Part shown: piece by piece, positions 11,835 through 22,800 of the stretch
How the letters are laid out: each line of letters begins with the position of its first letter
How positions within the stretch are numbered: position 1 is the first letter of the stretch
Assembly (NCBI GenBank): GCA_034509755.1
Contig: CM067559.1
Location: forward strand, 20,628,501 to 20,692,500
Length of the DNA stretch: 64,000 nt
Source of the DNA: Anisodus tanguticus
Taxonomy: Eukaryota; Streptophyta; Magnoliopsida; Solanales; Solanaceae
Reading direction: 5' to 3'
Program-made: the position numbers and the translations under genes
Notes under the pieces: model-generated
Database searches by the model: none
What the model was told of the DNA's origin: nothing
Seen by the model: the letters and a program-made list of their open reading frames with translations, nothing else

Positions 11835-12424
11835 ACATATTTCTCACCTTGGATCTGGTTTTAATACCAGACTCCAAAAGAGTAATCACATTGTGCAATG
11901 AATGAGATCTCTCGTGCTTTCAATTTGACACTTGTACCTCAAATTGATCATACCTTGAGGATTTGATAAACCACGTTCCTCATAATGTACTCTAACGTTC
12001 TCTTCAATATTGACCAGATCTTCATTATTGATTTAAGCAGACCTTGGGGTACCTGATACACCTTTAGTGATGTGACATTCAGTTTTATGACCAGGTCCCT
12101 ATGTGCTTCCTTGAGACTTTGCATCATTATCTTCCTTGACCTGACTCATCAGATCTGTATTTCCATTTGAGATTTCAATGACTTCGTTAGGAATCTTTGA
12201 AAATTATCCATATTCAGCTTCATCTTGCCTTTGTCACCAAGCACATTTGACTCATCAAAAATCACGTGCACACTTTCTTTAACACATTGAGTTATCTTGT
12301 TGAACACTTTCGAGGCCTTGCTGTGTGATGATTATCCAATAAAGATACCCTCATCACTTCTAGCATCAAATTTTTCCAGAGCCTCTCTACCATTGTTGAG
12401 GACAAAACATTTGCACCCAAAAGC
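11835..12424 (-). pseudogene. Integrase C-terminal / linker region of element A
   Basis: This joins the integrase core to RT. Short fragments in several frames fit the copia integrase tail (for example the KCFVLNNGREALEKFDARSD-type block, readable near 12420-12340 with errors). Too many stops are present to define a coding frame. Confidence 0.5.
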
Positions 12425-13381
12425 TCATAGGTAAGTCAGCTTGTGCTTTCTTTCATTGAGCAATCGATAGGGAGTTTTCTCGAGCAAGGACCTGATCATG
12501 CACCTATTTATCAAATGATAGGCAGTGTTGACAGCTTTATCCCAAAAACTCTTAGATACACCACTGGCTATTAGCATAGTTCTAGCCATATCTTCAAAAG
12601 TTCTATTTTTCCTTTCCACCACACATTTTGTTGATGTGTACTTGGTGCAGAGAAATTGTGACTTATGCAATTTTCAGCACATAATTAATCAAACTTTGCA
12701 TTCTCAAATTTAGTTCCATGATCAGACCTGATACTCACAATCTGGTTTCCCAGTTTGACTTGAATTTGTTTCACAAATGCAACAAACACATGAAATGTTT
12801 CATCCTTGGATTTTAGAAATAGAGTACATGTGAAGCTGGAGTGGTCATCGATAATAACGAAGATATACTTCTTTCCTCCTATACTTGGAATCCTCATTGG
12901 TCCACAGAGATCCATATGAAGAAGATTAAGTGGCCTAGATGTGCTCACAACTTTCTTTGGTTTAAAGGAGGATCTGACTTTGTTTTCCTTTTACACATAC
13001 ATTACACACCTTGTAGTCTAAGAACTTGGTTTTTGGCAGCCCATGAACCAGGTCATTCGTCACCAGTTTGTTCAGAAGTGAGAAGCTTGCATGTCCAAGC
13101 CATTTGTGCCATAGTTCAGTGTCATCATCTAAGGCACTGAGACAAGTTAGATCATTCCCATTTAGAGACTCAAAATTAGCCACATAGATGTTCTTGAATC
13201 TTCTTGCTATGAAAACCACTTCCCCGAATTTTATATATATGACAGTGCATGTCCCAAAAGTAAAGTTTACTTCATTTTCTTTGTCACTGATTTTTGAAAC
13301 ACTCAGCAAGCTGTATTTCAACCTATCCACATAGTACATATTTTCAATTGTATGAGAGAGTGTCTTGCCAATTTTTCCCAT
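12425..13381 (-). pseudogene. Gag-pre-integrase and integrase core of element A
   Basis: From 13381 the minus strand reads YSLLSVSKISD, then LWHKWLGHASFSLLNKL and CVKGKQ (the His/Cys zinc domain of the gag-pre-integrase region). A second frame from 12948 has LLHMDLCGPM, FVIIDDHSSFT and IRSDHGTKFEN, and after a frame break VERKNRTFEDMARTML. The catalytic D, D and E are all recognisable, but they lie in separate frames. The family inserts element cDNA into the host chromosome. Confidence 0.87.
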
Positions 13382-13466
13382 GCCAAAAATGTACCCTTTC
13401 CAAACGACATACTCCCTCCTTGAAAGGATTTGAGTGAGAGAAAATCCTCTATTCTTCCAGTCATAT

Positions 13467-13530
13467 GCTTCGAGCAGTCACTATCCATATACCATTTTTA
13501 CTGCTTCCTCTTACTCCAACCTGCAAACAG
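13467..13530 (-). pseudogene. Protease active-site region of element A
   Basis: In minus-strand sense this reads WYMDSDCSKHMTG. The usual copia protease triad is DSG or DTG, so here the glycine has become aspartate. It sits directly upstream of the gag-pre-integrase block, as expected, with stops on the N-terminal side. Confidence 0.75.
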
Positions 13531-14986
13531 AATCACTGATTAGACTTAGGAACCCAAATCAGTTTGGGTCCCTTGGGATGGTAAAAAAAATGAATGAGAC
13601 TTCTTCTGGTCCAAGCAGGTGGACCAGATTTCTTCCTTTGAGGACTAGATCCCTCATTTTTAGACTCTGTTTCAACAAGTTTCATATATTTTCGTAACTG
13701 CTTGGATTTTGGCTTTGCATGCATTTTATAGTGGCCATTTGACCGCATTGAGTGCATAGTCAGTTATTCAAATTGGTAACATACTTACTGTGTGGATTAT
13801 AGACAAATTTTTCCTTTTGAAATCCAACACCTTCCCTACCACTCGTGTTACTCTTGTACATAGACACAATCACCTTAGAGGACTAGGTCCAGCGAAGTGA
13901 CTTGTCAAGATTATTTGTCACCCTATTAAGATCTTCCTGAAGTTGCCTATTCTTTTCAAATTCAGCAATAAGATTCATTTTGACCTTTTTGAGCTCACTT
14001 TTAAGCTCAAACTGAATTTCACTACATACATTCTTTCTTTTAGAAGGAGTGTCCATCCATTTTTTAAATTGACTTTTTAACAGAGAATTTTCTCTAGACA
14101 CATCCTTAACTATTCCTTCAATTTTATGATCTTATCAACCATATAATCCTTTTCTTATCATGTTTCACCAAATTCTTCTGTTAGAACATCCTACTCCTTT
14201 ATGAGACCATGATAAGCATAAATTAACACATTTTCTAGTGACATAACTTTTTCTGAGAGTATTTTTTTAATGTTTTTCTGAACATCAAGAAAATTTATCT
14301 CATTTTTCTCATTGTCATCCTCTGTATTAGATTTAGCCATGAGTGCAATATGTTGAAGCTATATCATCAATGGCCATCATGGATGTATCTTCTTGATCAT
14401 CTTCGTCTTTAGATTCACTGGAAGAATCTCCCGAGGTAGCCAGAGCTTGATTCACCATATTGTCAGTTGCATCTCTTCATTTTAAATTTTTCAGGAACAT
14501 GGTTCCTCTTAATTACTTTTTTCAAAGTTGTTCTTATAATAGTATTTCTTATGAAGAGGACATTCTTTCATGAAATGTCCTGACTTTCAGCACTTATGAC
14601 ACCAGTCATTTCCTCTGAGGTTTTTGCTTGTACTTCCTTTCCTTGGGAACCCACCATTTTTTCTAACCATTTTCTGAAATCTCTGAGTGAGGTAAGCCAT
14701 ATCTGACTCATCACCACTCGAGGCACTCTTAGCAACCTTGAGAACTATACTCTTTTCTTTCTTTGACTCTCTCCTTTCATCATCTTTTTGTGTTTTCAAC
14801 TCTAAGTTTTGAGATTTCCAATAATCTCATCAATGGACATCTTTTGCAAGTCCTTAACTTCCGAGATAGCATATTGCTTTCCCAGGAAGTGGGCAGAACA
14901 CTAAGAAGCTTGCGAATAAGGGTGTTGTTTTTAATGACTTCACCAAGAGAATAGAGTTCATTGATTATGGAGGTGAACCTGGTGTG
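13531..14986 (-). pseudogene. C-terminal half of gag of element A
   Basis: It resumes the gag frame broken by the solo LTR: TRFTSIINELYSLGEV directly follows 14987. Then come LLSVLPTSWES, a Lys/Glu-rich region with ESDMAYLTQRFQKMVRK, and the zinc knuckle CHKC...GHFMKEC (about 14600-14550), whose first half is followed by a stop. Downstream, a coiled-coil-like stretch (14101-13883, LKSELKKVKMNLIAEFEKN) precedes the protease. It would form the capsid and nucleocapsid. Confidence 0.8.
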
Positions 14987-16920
14987 TGTCACTCTCCAAA
15001 CCCGACCTTGGATGTAACAGACATCTGATGCTATGAACAACACCGAAAACACCTTATGAATTTATAATATCAAGTCCCTCTTAGTCTTTCAGTAGTTATT
15101 CAATTAAAATAGAAGTAACTAAGTAAAATCAGGGTCACAATTTATGAAATAAAATCAACAGAAATTTAAAATAAATAAGTTGTCAAATGTAGCAACTCCC
15201 ATGAGAGTTGAATAACGACCTCAACCAACTACCCACAAAACAACGTCTATCTATGGAGCCTCCAAGATGATAAAATGAAATAGTCTAACTTCAGGACGCA
15301 ACCTAAAAATAATACTAATAAAATAAAGATAGAATGATTCCCCATGAACAATTATGTGAGCTCACGGAATAGTCTCAAAAGCAGCAAGTTCTCCTAAGTC
15401 AGAGGCGTATCACGAACCTGCTTTTTTTCGTTACTTGACACACCATCAAACCAACAATGGTATGCCTGAGTACTGGGTACTCAGTGAGTGTCTCCGGGAT
15501 AATAACTAATGTAAAATAATATACTATTAAGCAGTAAAACAATGTAAGTAAAGCAGTTCGAAATCCAGAGATAAAACAGTTCACCAAACTTAGAGAAACC
15601 ATTAATAGAAATCATTAAGAGAGAATTAAATCACTTTCAATCGATTATGCTATTTCTTAAAATTACGTCTTTCATTTATAGCTTTCAAAAGTCAAGTTCA
15701 ATGCATCCCTTATCGGAGTAAATCACGTTCAAAGTTTATAGCTTTATACACAAGTTTCAATAACCCTTTGATAGGAGAAAACACGAATACATATATAGAT
15801 TATAATACACCTAAGGCTCCATGAGGGCTTGTCCCTCACGCACATGAAACCTTGCCCAAAAACCATATTTAAAGGTTGAAAAGTATGTTCGAAAAAAACA
15901 TACAAATAATCTTTATAGTCAAAAAGAATTTTAAAAAGAGACAAACCTCTAATCATGCTACAATGCTACCAAACAGAATATCCAAGGTTCAACAATCACT
16001 CTACAACGAATTTAGATGAGAAATATTAAAACTTTATTCAATTCTAAGAGTTTTCTCACTAATTCGAAAACTAAGGCTTTTTCCTAGCCTTAGAACTTGT
16101 TCTTGAACCTCATAAGAATCATTCATGGATCCTAATCCCGTAATATACTTTATAATAGCCTAATAATCTTCAATAATATCAGAAAAATTAGAGGTCTTAC
16201 TTTTTAGACGAAATCCCACATACCCTTCTCCTCTTTCCTTGAGTTTTCAAGAATCTAGGGTTTGGGAAGATGAACTAGAGACAAACAATATTGAATTAGG
16301 CATATAATTGATATGGATGGATTAGGAACTCACATTAGGATTTGAGAGAGGTCTCTAGGGCTATTTTCCGCCAAAGGTTCGTCCAAAATAAAATAGGAAA
16401 AAGTTATGACGAGATTTTAAACTTATAAAATTCAGAACCAACAAAATAGGCCGTGCCATGGCCGTACGTTGCACGTCCATCGCACAAATGGGGTCGCGCT
16501 TTTCTTGTGCATCATACACCCACTGCACGTTCCTCAGGTAGTGAGATCCCGAAACACATTTTTGGCGTGATGCTCGCGCGACGCACAAGGGCTTTGATGC
16601 TCGGTAAAATGGACATAACTCTTAGAAAAAGCTCCCATTGAGCTGCACAATATATGGTCGGAAAAATATTTTAAAGATCTACAACTTTTATGTTTTTAAC
16701 TTTCTCAGATTCATAACGTAACTATCCGAAAACTGGGCATTAGTGAACACTACCTTAGACTTAGACAAATTTATGAACTTTTACGAACTCCCTTATTTGT
16801 TTGAATTCAAAACGACCATCCATCACCCGAATTCATCTCGAAGGGATTCAGATAACTAGAATGACACATCAACACTCATTTAATTCATTCACACCTAACT
16901 CGAATTTACGAAATGTTACA
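14987..16920 (-). mobile_element. Solo LTR, probably Ty3/gypsy, nested in gag
   Basis: Read on the minus strand it runs TGTAACATTTCG... to ...GAGAGTGACA, flanked by the perfect 5-bp TSD GTGTG (14982-14986 and 16921-16925). Removing it with one TSD restores the gag frame ...NKDMHTRFTSII. It contains no retroviral domains, so it is an LTR without its internal part. The 1.93-kb length and TGTAAC start suggest a Ty3/gypsy (chromovirus-like) source; that assignment is inference. Confidence 0.9.
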
Positions 16921-16925
16921 GTGTG

Positions 16926-17395
16926 CATGTCCTTATTGGACTCACCCTCCTTCATCTTAAAGAGTTCATATTAGGTGGTGAGCATGTCTATTTTGGAATG
17001 CTTTACTTGACTTGTTCCCTCATGAGCAGTTTGGAAAGCTTCCCAAATATCCTTTGCAGTTAGACATGCTGAAATGCGATTGTATTCATCTGGTCCAATT
17101 CCACTGACAATGATCTTCTTTGCCTTGAAATTCTTCTCCATTGTCTTTCTATCAGCATCATTGTACTCCTTTCTTGACTTTTCAATCATTGCAACACATT
17201 TTGGATTTGTGTTCATGAGGATATGAGGACATGAGGACCATCACAAATAATGTCCCACAACTCAGAATTCTCAGCCATGATAAAGTCGTGCATTCTAGTC
17301 TTCCACCGCCCATAATATTTTCCGTTAAATCTTGGTGGTCTTGTAATAGATTGTCCTTCTTCAAGGTTTGGCGGAGCAGCCATGAGAAAGCTCAT
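16926..17395 (-). pseudogene. N-terminal half of gag of element A
   Basis: The ATG at 17395 lies 27 bases after the primer-binding site. The frame reads ITRPPRFNGKYYGRWKTRM (retrotran_gag/UBN2-type N-terminus) and DIICDGPHV. After a small deletion near 17215 another frame continues with EYNDADRKTMEKNFKAKKII, GIGPDEYNRISACLTAKDIW and TAHEGTSQVKHSKIDMLTT. This is the structural protein of the virus-like particle. Besides the nested LTR, the frameshift at about 17215 breaks it. Confidence 0.9.
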
Positions 17396-17421
17396 TTCTA
17401 GGTGTTAACCTTTTAGAAAAA

Positions 17422-17436
17422 CCTGCTCTAATACCA
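17422..17436 (-). other. Primer-binding site of element A
   Basis: The minus-strand sequence TGGTATTAGAGCAGG lies two bases inside the 5' LTR. It matches the tRNA-Met(i) complement TGGTATCAGAGC with one change. Confidence 0.88.
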
Positions 17437-17438
17437 AT

Positions 17439-18218
17439 TGATATGTTATACGAGTCCACCAAACAATGCAGAGAACCGGATTCTCTGGTTGTTTCCATAG
17501 CTAAAGCAGTAAGTAAATAACACAAGATATTTATGTGGAAACCACCTTGCTCAGGGGAGTAAAACCAAGACCTACCCTAATAGAATTTTTCCAAAACTTC
17601 ACTAAAAACTGAGCAACGTTTAGATTACAACCTCTTGCAACCTAGGAATTAAACTCTTAATCCCTCACCCTTACAATAACTCTATTGGAAGCTCTCTTTA
17701 ATACTTTTATTGCCAAGACACACCTTGACTAACTTTAGCTAAGTAAATAACTCAAAGACTTGAGAAAACAAATGACCTACAAACAACTTCTTATAATAAG
17801 AGTAGGTTTACAAGTTTAAGAATAAAGAAACAAAGACTCAACAAACCTAGGACTTAGACATCTTCATTGGTGAGAGAAGTGATCCTTCAGTATGTTGCAG
17901 CTTTTGTCTCGACTGGAGCTCAGATCAACACAACGGCTTGCAGATGAAAGTGTGAACAATTTGGATTTTCAATATTAGGTTTTTCATCCCTTAACATGTT
18001 GTATATATATATAAGTGACAAAACCTTAAACCTTGGACCAATGAGTAAGCCGCAAAGAACTGCGCAAAGAAAGTCTTTGCGATCATCGTCATTGTGTCAA
18101 CAACTTTACAACTGTAGAGTTGACTTGCATCGGCTGCACTGATCTTTCTAAAAAATGAAATTGGTTCCTTCATACAAGTTTTTCAAATCATCAAAACAAT
18201 ACATAACAGACATTATCA
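17439..18218 (-). repeat. 5' LTR of element A
   Basis: This is the partner of 3789-4584 with the same TG...CA ends. The adjacent GTTAG (18219-18223) is the TSD. Confidence 0.93.
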
Positions 18219-18223
18219 GTTAG

Positions 18224-18413
18224 ATAACCCCAAGCTTAATTATTATAGTATTACCTTTGTTTTCCCGAGAATTTCATTGCTCTATCAACTTCATCTTGAT
18301 AATATTATTATCTTGGTCATCATCGTTATTGTTCTTTTTATTTCTAGAAATTAAATGGTTATAATCAGTATTATATGCTTAATTTTAAAATATATTATCA
18401 AATTATTTACAAT
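18224..18413. other. Intergenic AT-rich spacer
   Basis: No gene signal is seen between the TSD of element A and the SINE fragment. Confidence 0.5.
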
Positions 18414-18497
18414 CAAAGGTAGGGTAAAGTCTGTGTACATCCTACCCTCCCAGATCTCATTTATTGGATAACACTAGGTATGTTGTTGTTCTTGTTT
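18414..18497 (+). mobile_element. Au-type SINE 3' fragment
   Basis: GGTAAAGTCTGTGTACATCC, then CTACCCTCCCAGATCTCA, then GGTATGTTGTTGTTC reproduces the order of the Au SINE 3' part (GTCTGCGTACA, CTACCCTCCCCAGACCCCAC, TTGTTGTTG tail). The 5' tRNA-like head is missing or unrecognisable, and no TSD was found. Confidence 0.7.
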
Positions 18498-19039
18498 TTA
18501 GAATCAATGAATGTGAAAAGAAAAAAAAAGATGCCCAACTATAAATGCGACGGTTCCGTAAAAGAATTTTAAGCAAATACTAAAATATTTTTAACTATTG
18601 AAATTTTGACTGTGTATCTGATTTCTAAATATCTAAATTATATTTTGATTTTTTTTTTAAAAATGACTTAATTTAATGTGAAAATGACATGTTGACTTTT
18701 ATACTTTTTTATATGACCTTGTAAAGCAAAAGGGGAAGGAGATAAAAATTAATTTTTGCTTTTTCGTTTGTTTATAGAAAGTTTATGAGAGACTCTAATT
18801 GCATAAGAGAAGGATAAGATATGTGTACACACTATACTTGTAACAAGCAATTTATGAAATTAGAGTGAATTTATTTGTTTTCCTTTGTATAATGAGCCAG
18901 TGAATAAAGAAAAGACGCCAAGAAGCGCAGGATAAGGTAATAAACAGCTCAACATATTCCTACAGCTTTTAATTTTTAGTTAAAACGCCGAACCAAAACG
19001 AACGGTGCGTTTCGGACATGTCCGCACATGCCTATAATG
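18498..19039. other. Upstream region of the PP2C gene
   Basis: This is AT-rich, non-coding sequence preceding the putative first exon. It is presumably the promoter, but no TATA box can be singled out with confidence. Confidence 0.4.
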
Positions 19040-19809
19040 TCACAAAACCAACATTTATACTAAAAAAAAAACAACAGAAATTCCTTCATTTTTTCCACCT
19101 CTTTCCCTTCCTCTTCCTTCCTTCTCCTCCATTTATCAATTCTTGCAGAAACGAATTCATACAAGAAATAAGTCCAAAGGCAACCGTAAATGGAGTTTTT
19201 GAGGGAGATTTTAATATAAGAGGTAAATTCATTGATTGATGGGTGAATTGATAGGATCCTTGTTTTCTCGATGACCAAATCAAGAACCATTTTTTATCTG
19301 TTTTACTCTTCTCGTATATATGTTTATCTTTTTCCATTTAATTTTCCTGCATCTTTAACCAATGTTTTTTTTTCTCCTGCAAGTATTTTAGTGATAAATA
19401 CATTTCCCATTATTCTCCCTGGTTTACGATGAAACAGAGCAGAATATGATTCAAAATAACTGAGTGTGGTGTTGAGGCATAATTAAATTGGTTGATTTTC
19501 TTGGTGTTATGGGGGAGATGTTTTTCAGTTTAGAATCTGGGGGTGTGGATTTCTTGGTTTTCATTCATCATCATTAATGAACAAAACCTATACTGCTTAA
19601 ATTTGGGCATTGGTGGAGTTATCTTTTTCCATGTGATCATTTATTCTGTGTCTAAGAGGTATTAATTTGGGTGATTATTATTTGTTTATATAGGACAACG
19701 TTTACTGAAATGGATTAGCAGAAAATGGAGAAGTAAATTTGGGAAGCTACATTATCTTTGGAATTAATAAGGACGTTAAAATTCTTATCTGATTTGAAGG
19801 GACCGAACA
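19040..19809 (+). other. 5' UTR of PP2C gene with a leader intron (predicted)
   Basis: A CT-rich leader (19080-19140, TTCC/CTCC runs) is typical of plant 5' UTRs. A good donor AG|GTAAAT at 19222/19223 and an acceptor TATATAG|G at 19693/19694 would remove a 471-bp leader intron. Transcription start is not determinable. Leader introns are common in this phosphatase group, but this splice is inference. Confidence 0.5.
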
Positions 19810-22800
19810 ATGTTGTCTAAAGGTGAACATCAAACGGTCCCATTGTCCGTACTGTTGAAGCGGGAACTGGCCCATGAGAAGATTGAAAGACCCGAGATTT
19901 CTCACGGTCAGGCTGCTCAGAGCAAGAAAGGGGAAGACTTCACCTTCCTCAAGACCGAATGCCAGAGGGTTTTGGGAGATGGAGTCACTACCTTTTCTGT
20001 TTTTGGGGTACGTTTTGATGTTTCTATCATATGAGTTTTAAGAAATATGTCTATTCTCTATGCCGTAGCGTGGTTTATCATTTTAGATTATAGATATCAT
20101 GGTGTCTTCTATATGCTCATGTTGTCCTTTTTAAACGAATGCTGTCATTTCCTTGTTTGGTTAACAATTTTTCGCATTGCACCATAGATTTCATGCTGAC
20201 TTTGATAATTTATGTAGTATAGTGTCCTATATGTTTGAGAAAAATGATCATGGTGCCAACTTTCGACATTTTCGCCTTGGTCTTTCTTTGACTTGTTCTC
20301 TATGCAGAATCAACGGTTATCTCAAGAGGGAGGAGTCCTTTTATTTTACCTTTTAAGATTATTGTTCAGGAAAAACTAATTCTTGCAAATGTAGCATTGT
20401 TGTATTACAGTTTCACCTAAAAATGCTCTTCTCGACAAATTGTGGAATTATCTGTAGTCACACACATCCCTTTTTTATATAATTGCTGTCATGTAATTTG
20501 TATTTCATTCATTCTGTAGTTATTTGATGGGCACAATGGGCCGGCAGCCGCTATATATTCTAAAGAGAATCTGTTGCAGAATGTCTTGAGTACTATTCCC
20601 GCAGATCTCAACAGAGATGAGTGGGTTGCAGCATTGCCTAGGGCTTTGGTTGCAGGATTTGTCAAGACAGACAAAGAATTCCAAGAAAAAGGTATTGGTT
20701 GTTTCTATATATAAGGGAGCTATTATGGAATCCTAATATTAAGTTTCCATGAAAATGTAAATGACAGAAGACTTTGTTGTTTTGATGATATAGTACTACT
20801 CTGTGTGCTTGATTAAATATAATACAAAATTCATGTGAACCTATTACTATTGCTTTTAAACAATTTGTTTTGCTCATATAACTTAAGTGATGGATCTTTC
20901 GGGGGTTTACTATGACTTGAAATGACCTATTAGAAGTTCTCTTTATAGTAGTTCTTTTTCTATTGCACGTCACACATCTAACAGGCAGGTCATTTGAATT
21001 GGACTTTAACTTCTAAAATCTTGGATTGCAACTATATATAAAAAATTTACGAAGTGCTTCAACGTTACCTCTTTGTCTTTTGGAGGGTGAAATCTAGCAA
21101 TCACAAAGAAGAAAAGTGGAGAAACTCTGCCTGGATTGCCTCAAGTTGGGGTCTTTTCTTCTTTCATTTGCATACCTCTCATACCTCTCATACTTTAGAT
21201 GCAAGATTTGTTATTTGTCTTCTGTTTCAATGTATTCATTTGCTCCAACATATGTTATATACATTCTCCTTCAGCTGCTGAATATAATTTTATGCTTTTT
21301 CCTTCAATCTGGTCATGCTTGTAATAGTCATATCTCCAATTACCTTCTTTCCTGCATGATGGAATCTTTTCCATAGAAAAATCAGTTTAGTTTCTCCCAG
21401 TAATAGTATGAATATATTATTCTGACAAATTCTTGTGTAATCTTGCAGCACAAAAATCAGGGACAACAGTCACATTTGTTATAATTGAAGGATGGGTTGT
21501 AACAGTTGCATCAGTTGGTGATTCTCGATGTATATTAGAATCTGCGGAAGGGGGAATTTATTATCTATCAGCTGATCATAGACTAGAGTGCAACGAAGAG
21601 GAGTGAGATTTGTGCCTTTTATGAGTTTAATTAATTCATGAATATGGGCTTGCCTCTTGAGTAACATTTTGATTATTTATTTTGAATTGAATAGGAGGGA
21701 ACGCATAACAGCAAGTGGTGGTGAGGTTGGTCGGCTTAATACTGGCGGTGGTACCCAGGTAGCTTTTTATTAATGCTTGGACATCTTATTACTTGTTTTA
21801 AAATGATAATGCAACCCATTGCCCACCTAAAGGTACAAAAGAAGACTTGTCCCTCTTATCTCCTAGAAATTGTAGGCCCATAACCCATTTCTTTCTTTTT
21901 TGCATACTCAAAACATTTGCGGAGTGTGGTAATTAATGGGAATGTACCACAGATCATGAAATAAATCACATTCGGACCGCCATATACCTTTTGGTCTATT
22001 TTTGGGCTTTCATTTATTATTTTGAGGAAGTTTGTCTTACCAAGTGATCCAAATTGATTTCAGATTGGTCCTTTGAGATGTTGGCCTGGTGGCTTATGCC
22101 TCTCACGATCCATTGGAGATATGGATGTTGGCGAGTTCATTGTTCCTGTACCCTACGTAAAACAAGTAAAGGTTTGTCTACTACGTGCTTCCTCTTTGCA
22201 CTTCCTGTTTTGGATCTACTGATCAAGTGCATATTTCCTCTATGTCTCTGAAACTACATAATTTCAGCTTAAAGAACTACAAAGCATTCACTTGGGAAGA
22301 CTACAATTCTCACCCACTTATAACTGTCCACAACAATTAAAAAAAAGAAAGAAGTCCACATCAAATTTGGGAAGATGAAAGTGCAATTTGAAATATTCAA
22401 AGACTGAAGCTGTACTGTAAATCATCTAGTATTTTCTGATTGAAAGTTGGGATCTGGTAATAATCCCCTGGATCTTTGCTTTCTTTACGGTGGATGGAGT
22501 GGAGTCTTGTCGTGATTCATTTTCTCCTTCCACCTTTCCTGGAATAATTTCCATTTTTGTGATATTGTCAATCTTTTGCTGTGGAAGCTTCTTTTACGAA
22601 ACATTGTGATTGTTGAAGTATCTAATCCAGTCATGATATGTTCAGATTGGAGGTAGACTGCTAGTATACCCTTTGCTTGTTTCTTTTTGAATCTCTGCAT
22701 TTAAGCACTACCATTGAGAGTAATCATGATATCCCTTTTCAAGAAGTCAATTTGAGGGTAGATGGGTCTGGAATTGATCATATCCGTGCCGCTGGACATG

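Larger units (their letters stand above)
3789..18218 (-). mobile_element. Sirevirus-like Ty1/copia retrotransposon A, with nested insertions
   Basis: The element is bounded by two similar LTRs (3789-4584 and 17439-18218), both TGATAATG...CATATCA in minus-strand sense. The 5-bp TSD GTTAG lies at 3784-3788 and 18219-18223. On the minus strand the order is 5' LTR, tRNA-Met-type primer-binding site, gag, protease, integrase, RT, RNase H, a third ORF, several polypurine tracts and 3' LTR. Gag-integrase-RT order defines Ty1/copia, and an ORF after RNase H is characteristic of Sireviruses. An hAT transposon (7298-9617) and a solo LTR (14987-16920) are inserted, so the element itself is about 10.2 kb. 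Stops, frameshifts and altered RT and protease motifs show it is dead. Confidence 0.93.
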
